53,772 nucleotides of DNA from Gammaproteobacteria bacterium (GTDB lineage Bacteria > Pseudomonadota > Gammaproteobacteria > UBA4575), in NCBI GenBank assembly GCA_011523795.1, contig WTFY01000012.1, positions 1 to 53,772 of the forward strand, written 5' to 3'. The notes beneath the pieces were generated by a model, which saw nothing but the letters and a program-made list of their open reading frames with translations, had not been told where the DNA came from and did not search any database. Shown here piece after piece: positions 34,456 through 42,631 of the stretch; positions within the stretch are counted from its first letter, which is position 1, and each line of letters starts with the position of its first letter. A program made the translations under genes and the position numbers.

Positions 34456-36036
34456 ATGGTCTACACGCGAAAGTCACCAGCACTGTTTATCATCGGTCTC
34501 ATCATGCTGGGCATCTGGGGTCTGCAGGAGGCCAGCATTCTATCGGCCTACATTGCCCACCTGGGCGGCACCAAGTACAAGTACGCTGGGGAGATTGCCA
34601 CGGTTCCACTGTACTTCGGTATCTTTTCGGCTGTAGCAGGCGCCTGGCAATGGTTAGGGAGGCACAGGGAGGGTCATTTTGATTATTACCTTTCCACAGC
34701 GGCCGGCGCCATGTTTATCCTTTTGATTGCGATGCTGGTTCGATGGTTTGTAGCCCCGGAAATTGCCGTTGGGAGCAAGGCGCTCGGTGAAATCGGCGAT
34801 ACCGGCAAGCATTTGCACACCATACTGGGGTTGAACTACGTCGTGCTGGGCATCCTGTCCGGGATCATCATCGTCAATGTCTTCAGGATCCCTCGCTGGG
34901 CTGAAAACGGGGTGCGGCTCTCGCGCCTTGGCCTGAAAACGGGCGTCATTCTGCTGGGTACGCTTTACAGTGCCGCGGAGCTGAAGAATCTCGGGGGGCT
35001 GTCTATCGTAATGATCGGCTTTTTCGTTCTGGGTTCGGTTGGACTCGTGCTGTGGCTGGGTGCGCGTATGAAGGTCCCCAGTTCCATGGGAGGCGTACTG
35101 TCAGCGGGCATGGGCGTGTGCGGGGTTTCGGCCACGGTGGCCGCGGCACCCGTCGTACAGGCAAAGTCGGTCGAAATCGCCTACACCATTGGCACCATCC
35201 TGCTGTGGGGGGTGGGCTGCATGTTCGTCTTTCCCATTGTCGGCCACCTCCTCGACATGTCGCATGTGCAGTTTGGCGCCTGGGCCGGTACGGGTATCCT
35301 GAATTCCGCCCAGGTTGCAGGGGCTGCACTGGCTTATCAGCCTGACGGAATCGAAACCCTCAAGGTGGCGGAGATCTTCAATATCACCCGCGTGCTGATA
35401 CTGCCCGTCATCGTCCTGTGGCTGGCGGTGTGGTATGTCAAGCGCGAAGACCTGCAAACTGCGCAGGTCAATGTCGGCCGGGTAGCCTTCGAGAAATTCC
35501 CGATCTTCGTCCTCGGCTTCATCCTGCTGTTCGCGTTGTCGACTACAGGTGTGTTTGCTCCGGCCAACCACTACAAGGGCAAGTATTTTGGCAACACGGT
35601 GGCCTCGGGCTTCAAGCAGGAAAACCTGTTGAAGCCCGGGCAAATCGCCTTGTTGAAAGAGGAATCAGTCAAGGTGCAGCGACAGGACCGCAAGCAGACC
35701 CTGCAGCGCCTCATCGACAACGGCAAAGTGATGAGTATCGAGGATGACGATATCCTGCGCGGTCTCATCAATGCGAATGTGGTATCCAGGGAGGCCAACA
35801 AAGTCCTCAAGAAAGCGCACAAGGCCGTACGTCATACCGCGAAAAAAATAAAGGCATTCCGTGACTGGGTCACCTGGCTGTTCGCTTTCGGCCTGGTCGG
35901 GCTTGGCATGCAGATCACGGTTTCATCCATGCGCCAGGCGGGTGGGCAGCCTGCGATAATTGGCGGCATCGTGGGGGCGGTCAAGGCGGTCCTGTCACTG
36001 CTTGTCGTCATACTGCTCATTTCGGAAACCGTTTAA
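34456..36036 (+). CDS. YeiH/UPF0324-type putative anion (sulfate) exporter with inserted domain
   Basis: A 526-residue inner-membrane protein. The conserved YeiH core is present (RLGLKTGVILLGTLY, MGGVLSAGMGVCGVSATVAAAP, AWAGTGILNSAQVAGA). Members such as TauZ are proposed to export sulfate produced from sulfonates; the family function is otherwise poorly known. It is unusual in carrying a long charged insert at about 370-470 before the last helices, which predicts a soluble helical domain not found in short YeiH. It is first in an operon with a 42-residue membrane peptide, a universal stress protein and a tail-anchored protein. Confidence 0.82.
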   Translation: MVYTRKSPALFIIGLIMLGIWGLQEASILSAYIAHLGGTKYKYAGEIATVPLYFGIFSAVAGAWQWLGRHREGHFDYYLSTAAGAMFILLIAMLVRWFVAPEIAVGSKALGEIGDTGKHLHTILGLNYVVLGILSGIIIVNVFRIPRWAENGVRLSRLGLKTGVILLGTLYSAAELKNLGGLSIVMIGFFVLGSVGLVLWLGARMKVPSSMGGVLSAGMGVCGVSATVAAAPVVQAKSVEIAYTIGTILLWGVGCMFVFPIVGHLLDMSHVQFGAWAGTGILNSAQVAGAALAYQPDGIETLKVAEIFNITRVLILPVIVLWLAVWYVKREDLQTAQVNVGRVAFEKFPIFVLGFILLFALSTTGVFAPANHYKGKYFGNTVASGFKQENLLKPGQIALLKEESVKVQRQDRKQTLQRLIDNGKVMSIEDDDILRGLINANVVSREANKVLKKAHKAVRHTAKKIKAFRDWVTWLFAFGLVGLGMQITVSSMRQAGGQPAIIGGIVGAVKAVLSLLVVILLISETV

Positions 36037-36061
36037 ACGTGAAAACCATTCAGGAGTCTCC

Positions 36062-36190
36062 ATGAACAAAAAAGAAACCGAATTTGACCGAGGCACCGTT
36101 CTGTCGATCTTCAGCAGCGACCGCAGGGAAGACCTGATGGCGCTGGTCCTTGCCCTGGTGATCGCCCTGGTCGTGTATCTCGCCTACTAG
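36062..36190 (+). CDS. 42-residue single-helix membrane protein
   Basis: The ORF MNKKETEFDRG... starts after CAGGAGTCTCC and consists of a charged N-terminal half (with SSDRREDLM) and one C-terminal helix (ALVLALVIALVVYLAY). It lies 25 bases after the YeiH-like gene, so it is probably a small partner subunit of that transporter. No named family. Confidence 0.7.
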   Translation: MNKKETEFDRGTVLSIFSSDRREDLMALVLALVIALVVYLAY

Positions 36191-36222
36191 TACCGTATTT
36201 TCGTACTTCGATCCGGTTGATC

Positions 36223-36681
36223 ATGAAACACATCCTGCTCGCAAGCCACGGGACCGAGGGAGCACTGGCGGCAGAAAACAAGGTTCTGGAGCTGTGTGTG
36301 CAAGGAATTCGGGTAACCCACCTGCTGGTCGTGCCCGAGTTCTGGAGGGATATGCTGGGGGATGACTGGCTGAACAACAGTTCGACCCGCAGGCGGTTCG
36401 AAGATTACCTCGAGACGGAGTTGAGCCGCGAGACGCATGGGCATGTCCGGCGGATTCAGACCCGGCTGGCGAAGAAAAGTGTAGATACGGCTCATGAAGT
36501 CATCCTGGGTAAGCCGGACCGGTGCTTGATAGATGCCTGTGAACAGTCCGCCTATGATCTGGTTGTGATGGGTTCACCCCGGCCAAGGATATCCAGGGGC
36601 TTGCGTTCGCGAATGATGACCCGGTGTGTTGCCCGCCAGCTGAAAGCCCCGCTACTCGTCGTCCCCCATCCTAGTGTCTGA
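36223..36681 (+). CDS. Universal stress protein (UspA family)
   Basis: A 153-residue UspA-like protein: an N-terminal MKHILLASHGT strand, DLVVMGSPRPRISRGLRSRMM as a variant of the GxxG-9x-G nucleotide loop, and the C-terminal APLLVVPHP strand. The ATP-loop is less regular than usual, so nucleotide binding is uncertain. ATG 36223 is preferred to the TTG two codons upstream. It overlaps the next gene by eight bases. The link to the YeiH-like transporter suggests a regulatory role for transport. Confidence 0.82.
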   Translation: MKHILLASHGTEGALAAENKVLELCVQGIRVTHLLVVPEFWRDMLGDDWLNNSSTRRRFEDYLETELSRETHGHVRRIQTRLAKKSVDTAHEVILGKPDRCLIDACEQSAYDLVVMGSPRPRISRGLRSRMMTRCVARQLKAPLLVVPHPSV

Positions 36682-37288
36682 CGAGGACCATCTCCTTACC
36701 CGTGAAGACAAGGCCTGGGTAGAGTTCAGGACGCCTCTGGGCCAGGCAGCCCTGCTGGAATTCTGCCAGGATGTGGAGCGGCTGTTTCGCATCAATCCTT
36801 ATCTGGTGTTCAGGAGGTGGGAAACAACCTCTGCAGGGCAATACCGCTTGCATGCTGTAAATCACAGCCAGACTCCCGCTTTCGAGGTCGATACCGGGAT
36901 CACGGTAGAGCCGCTCCAGGACGGTCTTGAAATCCATTACTCCCAGGGCTTGAAGTCCAGCACACGCATGACCGTCCGGGAATCCTCGGGAAGCTCATCC
37001 CTTATGATCGAAGAAAAATATGAAGGTGTTCCCGAGTCAGAACGATTGGACCGGCTCGATGAAGTCGACAGAAGCCTGACCAAGTGGGCAGAGGAAATCC
37101 AGCGTTACTTGCTGCAGTGGCAGCGATGGGCATGGTTCGGCCCCTGGCGGTACTACAAAAAACGGATATGGCAACGCATGAAACCTGCGGCCAGGAGAAT
37201 CACATTCTTGTTGCTGTGTATAAGTGCGGTTGAGATAGCCCTGATTGGCCTGGGACTGGCAATTTACCTGATTGAATTCAGAAAATAG
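36674..37288 (+). CDS. Hypothetical protein with a C-terminal membrane anchor
   Basis: A 204-residue protein starting with GTG inside the end of the usp gene (8-base overlap). The soluble part of about 165 residues is rich in Trp, Arg and Glu (LTKWAEEIQRYLLQWQRWAW), and the last 30 residues form one helix (ITFLLLCISAVEIALIGLGLA). Topology: cytoplasmic domain, tail-anchored (inferred). No family recognised. It is the fourth and last gene of the YeiH-like operon. Confidence 0.65.
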   Translation: MSDEDHLLTREDKAWVEFRTPLGQAALLEFCQDVERLFRINPYLVFRRWETTSAGQYRLHAVNHSQTPAFEVDTGITVEPLQDGLEIHYSQGLKSSTRMTVRESSGSSSLMIEEKYEGVPESERLDRLDEVDRSLTKWAEEIQRYLLQWQRWAWFGPWRYYKKRIWQRMKPAARRITFLLLCISAVEIALIGLGLAIYLIEFRK

Positions 37289-37316
37289 TATGGACAGCCT
37301 TGCAGAACAGTATCAG

Positions 37317-37631
37317 TTATTCATCGTTCACTTTGACGGTGTTTAGTATATTGTCCAGTTCTATAAGGGTGTCGAAATATGTAATTTCCGGCTTTCCAAA
37401 ATTAGCTTCAACTCTCTTTTGCCATGCTTCATCAAAACAAGCCTTTGCATCTTCCAGGTTGTCGAAGCTGTAAATTCCTCCGCCCACTCGCGACTTCTCG
37501 TTAAATATATAATTTTTTCTCATAAGACCGGGAATGTTTTGATATCTTGGAACGGTATCTTTCATCTTGTCCTTGTAAGCTTCAGGAGTGATGTCTTCCG
37601 GGACAGGAAAATTTATTACTACAGAAATCAT
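37317..37631 (-). CDS. YdhR-like dimeric alpha/beta-barrel protein
   Basis: A 104-residue protein (MISVVINFPVPEDIT...) of the small monooxygenase-like fold, closest in pattern to YdhR: PGLMRKNYIF then GGIYSFDNLEDAKACFDEAW, and a C-terminal ITYFDTLIEL strand. ATG 37631 is preceded by TTGGAA; a TTG four codons upstream is less likely. The physiological substrate of YdhR itself is unknown. It is divergent from the flavoprotein disulfide reductase that follows. Confidence 0.75.
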   Translation of the reverse strand: MISVVINFPVPEDITPEAYKDKMKDTVPRYQNIPGLMRKNYIFNEKSRVGGGIYSFDNLEDAKACFDEAWQKRVEANFGKPEITYFDTLIELDNILNTVKVNDE

Positions 37632-37738
37632 GTTTTTTTCCAAATAACAACTGGTTGTATTGATCTGTAATTATTTGTCGAAACCAGGCGGTATAAATTA
37701 TAAAAGCAGGGGCCAGTCATTTCCATCAAGAACAATGT

Positions 37739-39088
37739 ATGTATGACGTTTTAATCATCGGCGCAGGAACCGCAGGTATTGCAGCAGCCAAGCAACTGGA
37801 GAAACTGGATGCCAAGTATTTGCTGATAGAAGCGGGAGATGGAGGCACGACGTGTGCAAAGACGGGATGCATGCCGTCTAAAGGGCTCATTGAAATAGCA
37901 AAGAAGGTGAACAATGTTCAGTCCTTAACCAAGGATAATCTTGTCCTGCAGGATCAATTTGAAATTGATACGGCTTCCGTGCTGACAAAAGTACGTGCAC
38001 TCCGGGATCATTTCGTCGACAGGGCAATTCAAGGCAGTGAAAAATTTCCTCGAATCAAAGGGCATGCAACATTCATTGACGCCAACACTGTTGAAGTGAA
38101 TGGGGGAAAAATATCGGCCAACAATATCATTATTGCAAACGGCTCAAGGCCAAGAATACCGGATGCATTTGAAGAGGTGAAATCCAGCATATTGACCACG
38201 GACAACTTTTTTGAACAGGAAAAGCTGCCAGCCAGTATCGCTGTTGTCGGGCTGGGCATTATCGGTGTGGAGCTTGCCCAGGCCCTTGCAAGACTGGGAG
38301 TAAAAGTACAGGTATTTGAAGAGTATAAAACGATAGCAGGAATACAGGATGAAAAGGTTTTTCATCATGCACTTTCTCTTCAACAGCAGTACTACCCGAT
38401 TTGTTTTAATACCAAAATTGCAAAGGTCACTGCGCAAGCAGGGAAGTTCTTGCTTGAGTGGGAAAGTGGTCGATTAGAAGTCGACCAGGTATTGTTATGT
38501 GCTGGAAGAGAATCCAATATTGATCAATTGAATTTGGAAAAACTGGGACTGGATACTACAGGCACGGCCAACACGTTATATGACCCCTGCACGTTGCAGG
38601 TAAATGATTTTCCAATTTATGTGGCCGGAGATGTCAGTTCCAAAAAGATGGTGGTGCATGAAGCCGCAGAAGAAGCAAGAGTTGCGGTATACAACGCCAT
38701 GCATACCCAAAAGAAAAAACTTGCGAAGCCTGCCTTGAATATAGTCTTTACTGACCCGCCCATAGCGAGAGTAGGCCAGTCATTCAATGAGCTCGACCAG
38801 GAAAAGTGTGTTACTGGTGAATTCGAATTTTCTCTGCAAGGGCGTGCAACTTTAAAAGGGGAAAATCATGGCGTGGTACGGGTTTATGTGAATTCGAAAA
38901 ACGATCATATTCTTGGTGCAGAAATGATAGCCCCCGGTGCGGAAAATTTTGCGCATTTGTTAATGATGGCCATTCAAAATGAAATTCCATTACACAAGCT
39001 ATTGCAATTGCCTATTTATCATCCGGTTTTGGAAGAAGGATTGCGCCAGGCATTAGTCAATGCAAAAAGCAAATCAGCAATTACATAA
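37739..39088 (+). CDS. Dihydrolipoyl-dehydrogenase-like pyridine nucleotide-disulfide oxidoreductase
   Basis: A 449-residue flavoprotein disulfide reductase. FAD-binding GAGTAG near the N terminus, redox pair CAKTGCMPSK (C39, C44), NAD-binding GLGIIG, the second FAD motif VAGDVSS, and the C-terminal YHPVLEE with the catalytic His and Glu. Because that His-Glu pair is kept and the length is normal, it resembles Lpd more than 2-ketopropyl-CoM carboxylase, which replaces the His with Phe. No 2-oxoacid dehydrogenase subunits are near, so its disulfide partner is unknown; a CoM disulfide is a speculative candidate. Confidence 0.85.
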   Translation: MYDVLIIGAGTAGIAAAKQLEKLDAKYLLIEAGDGGTTCAKTGCMPSKGLIEIAKKVNNVQSLTKDNLVLQDQFEIDTASVLTKVRALRDHFVDRAIQGSEKFPRIKGHATFIDANTVEVNGGKISANNIIIANGSRPRIPDAFEEVKSSILTTDNFFEQEKLPASIAVVGLGIIGVELAQALARLGVKVQVFEEYKTIAGIQDEKVFHHALSLQQQYYPICFNTKIAKVTAQAGKFLLEWESGRLEVDQVLLCAGRESNIDQLNLEKLGLDTTGTANTLYDPCTLQVNDFPIYVAGDVSSKKMVVHEAAEEARVAVYNAMHTQKKKLAKPALNIVFTDPPIARVGQSFNELDQEKCVTGEFEFSLQGRATLKGENHGVVRVYVNSKNDHILGAEMIAPGAENFAHLLMMAIQNEIPLHKLLQLPIYHPVLEEGLRQALVNAKSKSAIT

Positions 39089-39090
39089 GT

Positions 39091-39258
39091 TTTTACATAT
39101 TCTTTCTTTCGATCCGGTAAACGATTTTCAAGCCTGGCTTCCAGTTTGCGCATTGCAGCAGCAAGGGTCGGTTGTGTTACGTGGACAAGCTCAGGGCTTT
39201 TGAGAAATTCGTAGCGTCTGCAATGCCAGCAAGCATCTGATTCACAAGTTCCACTCAT
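39091..39258 (-). pseudogene. LysR-type regulator remnant with frameshift
   Basis: One minus-strand frame reads ELVHVTQPTLAAAMRKLEAR then LENRLPDRKKEYVK, the second half of a LysR winged helix. The preceding piece, LAGIADATNFSKA, is in another frame, so a frameshift near 39200 splits the helix-turn-helix. The ligand-binding domain is missing. It may be the lost regulator of the neighbouring cluster. Confidence 0.78.
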
Positions 39259-39288
39259 CGGTTATGTCGATAGTCAGGTATGACTAAT

Positions 39289-39303
39289 ATTTACTAGGTA
39301 AAT
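39289..39303. promoter_or_regulatory. Dyad ATTTAC-N3-GTAAAT (LysR-box-like)
   Basis: Perfect six-base arms with a three-base centre contain a T-N11-A pattern, as recognised by LysR proteins. It lies between the LysR remnant and the MetE-like gene, 160 bases upstream of its start. A TATAAG at 39349-39354 could be a downstream -10 box. Confidence 0.5.
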
Positions 39304-39462
39304 TCCGTTTTTTTGTTTATTATTTAAGCAACAAGAAATTCATTTGGGTATAAGATGCTTGTATGGGCAAGCAGTTACTGTGTGACGATCTTTTGAAATT
39401 TAAAAGCATAAAAAACATCTAGTACTTAAAAATCTAGAGGTAGATTCAGGAGAGGCATCATT

Positions 39463-40575
39463 ATGAAAATTAGAGATAGAGAGGTATTAATCCCTACCAG
39501 TATTGTAGGGAATTATCCTAACCCGCGTTGGTGGGATACGTTGTGGGCGACCAATTTTTCGGGAGACCAGGCGCCACCGGATGCAAAAGAGCGGGAAGCA
39601 TTGGAAGATGCAATAGCCACTATGGCGCACGATCAGGAAATGGCAGGGCTGGATATTATTTCGGATGGCCGGGTACAAGGCGATAATTATGTTGATCAAA
39701 TCGTGTACTACTACCTTAAGCGTCTGGGCTACAGCATGCATGGGGAATACCTGGCTACGCCACTTTATAGCGACTTGCACTCCGTGACCTGCCATCAAGA
39801 AATCAAACGCTACGGCCCCATCATGATTCAACAGACCAGGGCATTGAGACGGGCTACTGACAAACCGATCAAAGTGCAATACACGGGGGTTCAAGCTCTG
39901 GCTCAATGCACGAATGATCATTATTACAAGTCCAGTTACGACCGAGCGATGGCAATCGCCGCAGCACTGAACGAAGAACTCCTAGAACTGGACGAGATGG
40001 GTGTGGACTTCATTCAATTGGACGAGTTTACATGGCCTTACCTTTTTGAAGATTGGGCGATAGAGGCCTACAACCGATGTGTGGAAGGTGTCAAAAACTC
40101 CAAGATCGTCACACATGTCTGCTGGGGAAACTACAAGGGTACGTACGGGTATTACATGGAAGAAGGGGCAGACGATAATGATATCACCAAGCGAGCAGGT
40201 GAAAATCCAACGAATCGAGCTGAATCCATCATACCGAAATGTTATGAGGCGAACCTGGATGTCATTAACATAGAAAACTGTGGCCGTTGTGAGGGCGAAC
40301 TGGATGTTCTGAAAACACATCCGCTGCCGGATAACATGTACTTTTGGGCAGGGGTCATCGACATCAAGAGCACGATTGTTGAAACCGCTGACCAGGTGGC
40401 TGACCGTATCCGGGGCCTGCTCAAGTACGTTCCTGCTGAGCGTCTAGGGGTTACAACCGATTGTGGCCTTATTCACTTTTGGCGCTACATTGCCTACGAA
40501 AAAATGCGTGCTCTTGTTGAAGGAACAAAAATCGTGCGTGAAGAATTGCAAAAGGAATCAAAGAAAGCAGCATGA
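39463..40575 (+). CDS. MetE-like zinc enzyme (cobalamin-independent methyltransferase / epoxyalkane:CoM transferase type)
   Basis: A 370-residue protein corresponding to the catalytic half of MetE. The zinc ligands are visible: H218 and C220 in THVCWGN, and C334 in TTDCGLIHF. Family members activate a thiol on zinc and alkylate it: MetE uses homocysteine, and epoxyalkane:coenzyme M transferase uses coenzyme M. The length and the HVCxGN...TTDCG pattern fit the short CoM-transferase-like branch as well as short archaeal MetE. Placed upstream of ComA-type CoM genes, coenzyme M is the favoured thiol (inference). AGGAG lies 13 bases before the ATG. It leads the cluster. Confidence 0.8.
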   Translation: MKIRDREVLIPTSIVGNYPNPRWWDTLWATNFSGDQAPPDAKEREALEDAIATMAHDQEMAGLDIISDGRVQGDNYVDQIVYYYLKRLGYSMHGEYLATPLYSDLHSVTCHQEIKRYGPIMIQQTRALRRATDKPIKVQYTGVQALAQCTNDHYYKSSYDRAMAIAAALNEELLELDEMGVDFIQLDEFTWPYLFEDWAIEAYNRCVEGVKNSKIVTHVCWGNYKGTYGYYMEEGADDNDITKRAGENPTNRAESIIPKCYEANLDVINIENCGRCEGELDVLKTHPLPDNMYFWAGVIDIKSTIVETADQVADRIRGLLKYVPAERLGVTTDCGLIHFWRYIAYEKMRALVEGTKIVREELQKESKKAA

Positions 40576-40615
40576 TGCGCTGATCAAAAATGGAGTTTAT
40601 GGAGATTCTGTATCC

Positions 40616-40825
40616 ATGCCAGTTCTGACCTTGTGGTGCCCGGATTGTGAACGGGAGTTCAAAGGCATGGTCATGACTGGTGCAAAAGTTCCTGATGTGT
40701 GGGTTTGCGGGGTCTGTAAAAATGATCGCGCAAACCCGATACACGAAGATCATCATTCACATCCTTGGGCGAAAGATTCATGCGATCATGATTCTCACAG
40801 GACCTGTCCTTGCTGCGTAGTGTAA
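40616..40825 (+). CDS. Small zinc-ribbon, His/Cys-rich protein
   Basis: A 69-residue protein: CPDCEREF and CGVCKND make a four-cysteine zinc ribbon, followed by a His-rich tail (HEDHHSHPW) and a final CPCCVV. Such a mix of ribbon and metal-grabbing tail suggests zinc delivery or a subunit of a zinc enzyme. It lies between the MetE-like zinc enzyme and the CoA-transferase-like genes, a position that suggests it serves the former. GGAG is 11 bases before the ATG. No named family. Confidence 0.7.
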   Translation: MPVLTLWCPDCEREFKGMVMTGAKVPDVWVCGVCKNDRANPIHEDHHSHPWAKDSCDHDSHRTCPCCVV

Positions 40826-40829
40826 TTGT

Positions 40830-41774
40830 GTGTTGACTCGCCACTCGACCGCCGAGAACAAATTAACCAGCATTGAAGCACTCGCTTCACAAGTTGAATC
40901 CGGAGACTGCGTAGCGGTTGGAGGTGGCTTGTCATCGCGTGAGCCGATGGCCCTGATCCGTTCAATCATCCGCAATCGTGTCAACGGTTTGACAGTGGTC
41001 GGTTCTGCACACGGAATTGACATCGATTTGCTGTGTGGTGCCAATGCGGTTTCTGCATCTCAAGAAAGCTATGTAGGGTTTGAGCAAGATTTCGGCATGG
41101 CGCAAAACTATCGACGTGGATGTGAAAGTGGTGAAATCGAGATTCAAGACAATTGCTGCTATACGCTTGTTCAGCAACTTCGTGCCTCGATCCAAGGCTT
41201 GCCGTTCATGCCCATTCGATCAGTAAGGGGTACCGATTTTGAAAAAATCCATCCAGGTTATGAAACGATACAAAGTCCTTATTCGGAAGAGGACATCCTG
41301 GTAGTGCCACCTCTTACACCGGATGTGGCCATTATTCATGTTCAATATGCCGACTCGCATGGCAATTTGAGAATTGAAGGTCCTCCAGTCGTTGACTTGC
41401 TGTTTGCACAGGCATCAAAAAAAGTACTGGCTACAGTGGAAAAGATCGTAACGAATGAAGAATTGAAGCGCCTCGGGGGTGCGAATATTCCGTACTTTTA
41501 CGTGACAGGCATTGCCGAAGTGCCCATGGGTGCTCATCCGACCGCTTGCTATCCGTTTTATGCCTATGATCGTGAACATACCGAGTTGTACATGGCTGCT
41601 GCGAAAGAAGGTTCAACGGGGTTCAAAAACAAATATTTGAAATATTTCGTATATGAATGTGAAAGTCATGAAGAGTACCTGCATCGCATTGGCGGGGAAG
41701 ATGCACAGGTAAGGCTATCTAGCTGGAAAGAGTCACCGGATGCCTGGATGGAGCTATACAAGGAAAGTGCGTAA
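40830..41774 (+). CDS. CoA-transferase-family subunit A (GctA/IpdA-like)
   Basis: A 314-residue class I CoA-transferase alpha-type subunit: SGDCVAVGGG near the N terminus, SYVGFEQDFGMA, GCESGEIEI, GLPFMPIRSVRGTDF, and the C-terminal Rossmann-like part with VAIIHVQYADSHGN. The family includes glutaconate CoA-transferase and the ring-opening hydrolase IpdA of steroid degradation. The start is GTG with no clear ribosome-binding site, four bases after the zinc-ribbon gene. It pairs with the next gene, two bases later, to form a heteromer. Confidence 0.82.
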   Translation: MLTRHSTAENKLTSIEALASQVESGDCVAVGGGLSSREPMALIRSIIRNRVNGLTVVGSAHGIDIDLLCGANAVSASQESYVGFEQDFGMAQNYRRGCESGEIEIQDNCCYTLVQQLRASIQGLPFMPIRSVRGTDFEKIHPGYETIQSPYSEEDILVVPPLTPDVAIIHVQYADSHGNLRIEGPPVVDLLFAQASKKVLATVEKIVTNEELKRLGGANIPYFYVTGIAEVPMGAHPTACYPFYAYDREHTELYMAAAKEGSTGFKNKYLKYFVYECESHEEYLHRIGGEDAQVRLSSWKESPDAWMELYKESA

Positions 41775-41776
41775 AC

Positions 41777-42631
41777 ATGGAAAAGAACTGCACACTGGGC
41801 GAGCTACTCATCGATCAACTGGCACGAACTGTTGAAGATGACACATTGGTATTCCATGGATTCGGATCGCCATTAGTTCAAATTGCATTGCATGTTGCCA
41901 AACGGGTCTATGCGCCTAATCTGGTGTTGGTCGCCGGTGCTACCTACGGGGTTAATCCGGATCCTCCCTTTATCGCTCCCACGACTAACGACTGGGTACA
42001 TGACCGGAATTCCGAATGTCACCTGAGTATTGGTGAGCTGTTCGATTTGTCGGCAAGTGGGCGTCTGGGAAGAATGTTTTTGTCCGGCCTGCAAATCGAT
42101 CGCTGGGGCAATACCAATGTTACCCGGCTGGGCCGAAAAACCTTGAAGCTCAAACTGCCGGGTGGTGGTGGTGCCTGCAACCTGTCGTGCAATGCAAAAA
42201 ATATTACGTTGTGGACTGCCGCGCATCGTACAGAACCTGTCAATGGAAAGCGCCGCTACCGGATTGTCTCGCAGTGTGACTATGTCACTGGTTTTGGCCA
42301 CAAGAACGCTGATGGCGTCACACGCAGGCAACTCGGGTACCGGGGGGGCGGTCCTCAGTGGCTCGTTACGGATTTAGGTGTTTTTGATTTCGGTCGGGAC
42401 GGGTATTTGCAATTACATGCCCTTTATCCACACACTACCATAGATGATGTATTGGAAAATACCGAATTTGAGCCAAGAGTGAAGAAAGAAGTGAAAACCG
42501 TTTCGCTTCCTTCTCCAGAAGTGCTTTCGATCATCCGGAAACTTGATCCACTCCGCGTTCATGAAAAGGAATTATTGCCCGGAGACCGCTCATTGACCTT
42601 GGAAGAGCAAAAAAATGCAGCAATTTGTTGA
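41777..42631 (+). CDS. CoA-transferase-family subunit B (GctB/IpdB-like) lacking the catalytic Glu
   Basis: A 284-residue beta-type subunit, matching glutaconate CoA-transferase GctB along its length (AKRVYAPNLVLVAG, LSGLQIDRWGNTNVT, CDYVTGFGH, GPQWLVTDLGVFDF, DVLENTEFEP). In GctB the covalent glutamate lies in VESG; here the aligned residues are VAG, with Ala-53. The pair therefore cannot work by the usual glutamyl-CoA mechanism and may act as an IpdAB-like C-C hydrolase or on a non-CoA substrate. It overlaps the next gene by 17 bases. Confidence 0.82.
   Translation: MEKNCTLGELLIDQLARTVEDDTLVFHGFGSPLVQIALHVAKRVYAPNLVLVAGATYGVNPDPPFIAPTTNDWVHDRNSECHLSIGELFDLSASGRLGRMFLSGLQIDRWGNTNVTRLGRKTLKLKLPGGGGACNLSCNAKNITLWTAAHRTEPVNGKRRYRIVSQCDYVTGFGHKNADGVTRRQLGYRGGGPQWLVTDLGVFDFGRDGYLQLHALYPHTTIDDVLENTEFEPRVKKEVKTVSLPSPEVLSIIRKLDPLRVHEKELLPGDRSLTLEEQKNAAIC

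Noticed and set aside
37739-39088. 2-ketopropyl-CoM carboxylase/oxidoreductase, which would complete the classical epoxide pathway
   Set aside because: The protein keeps the normal C-terminal His-Glu pair (YHPVLEE) and is about 449 residues. The carboxylase replaces that His by Phe and is longer. It is called Lpd-like instead.
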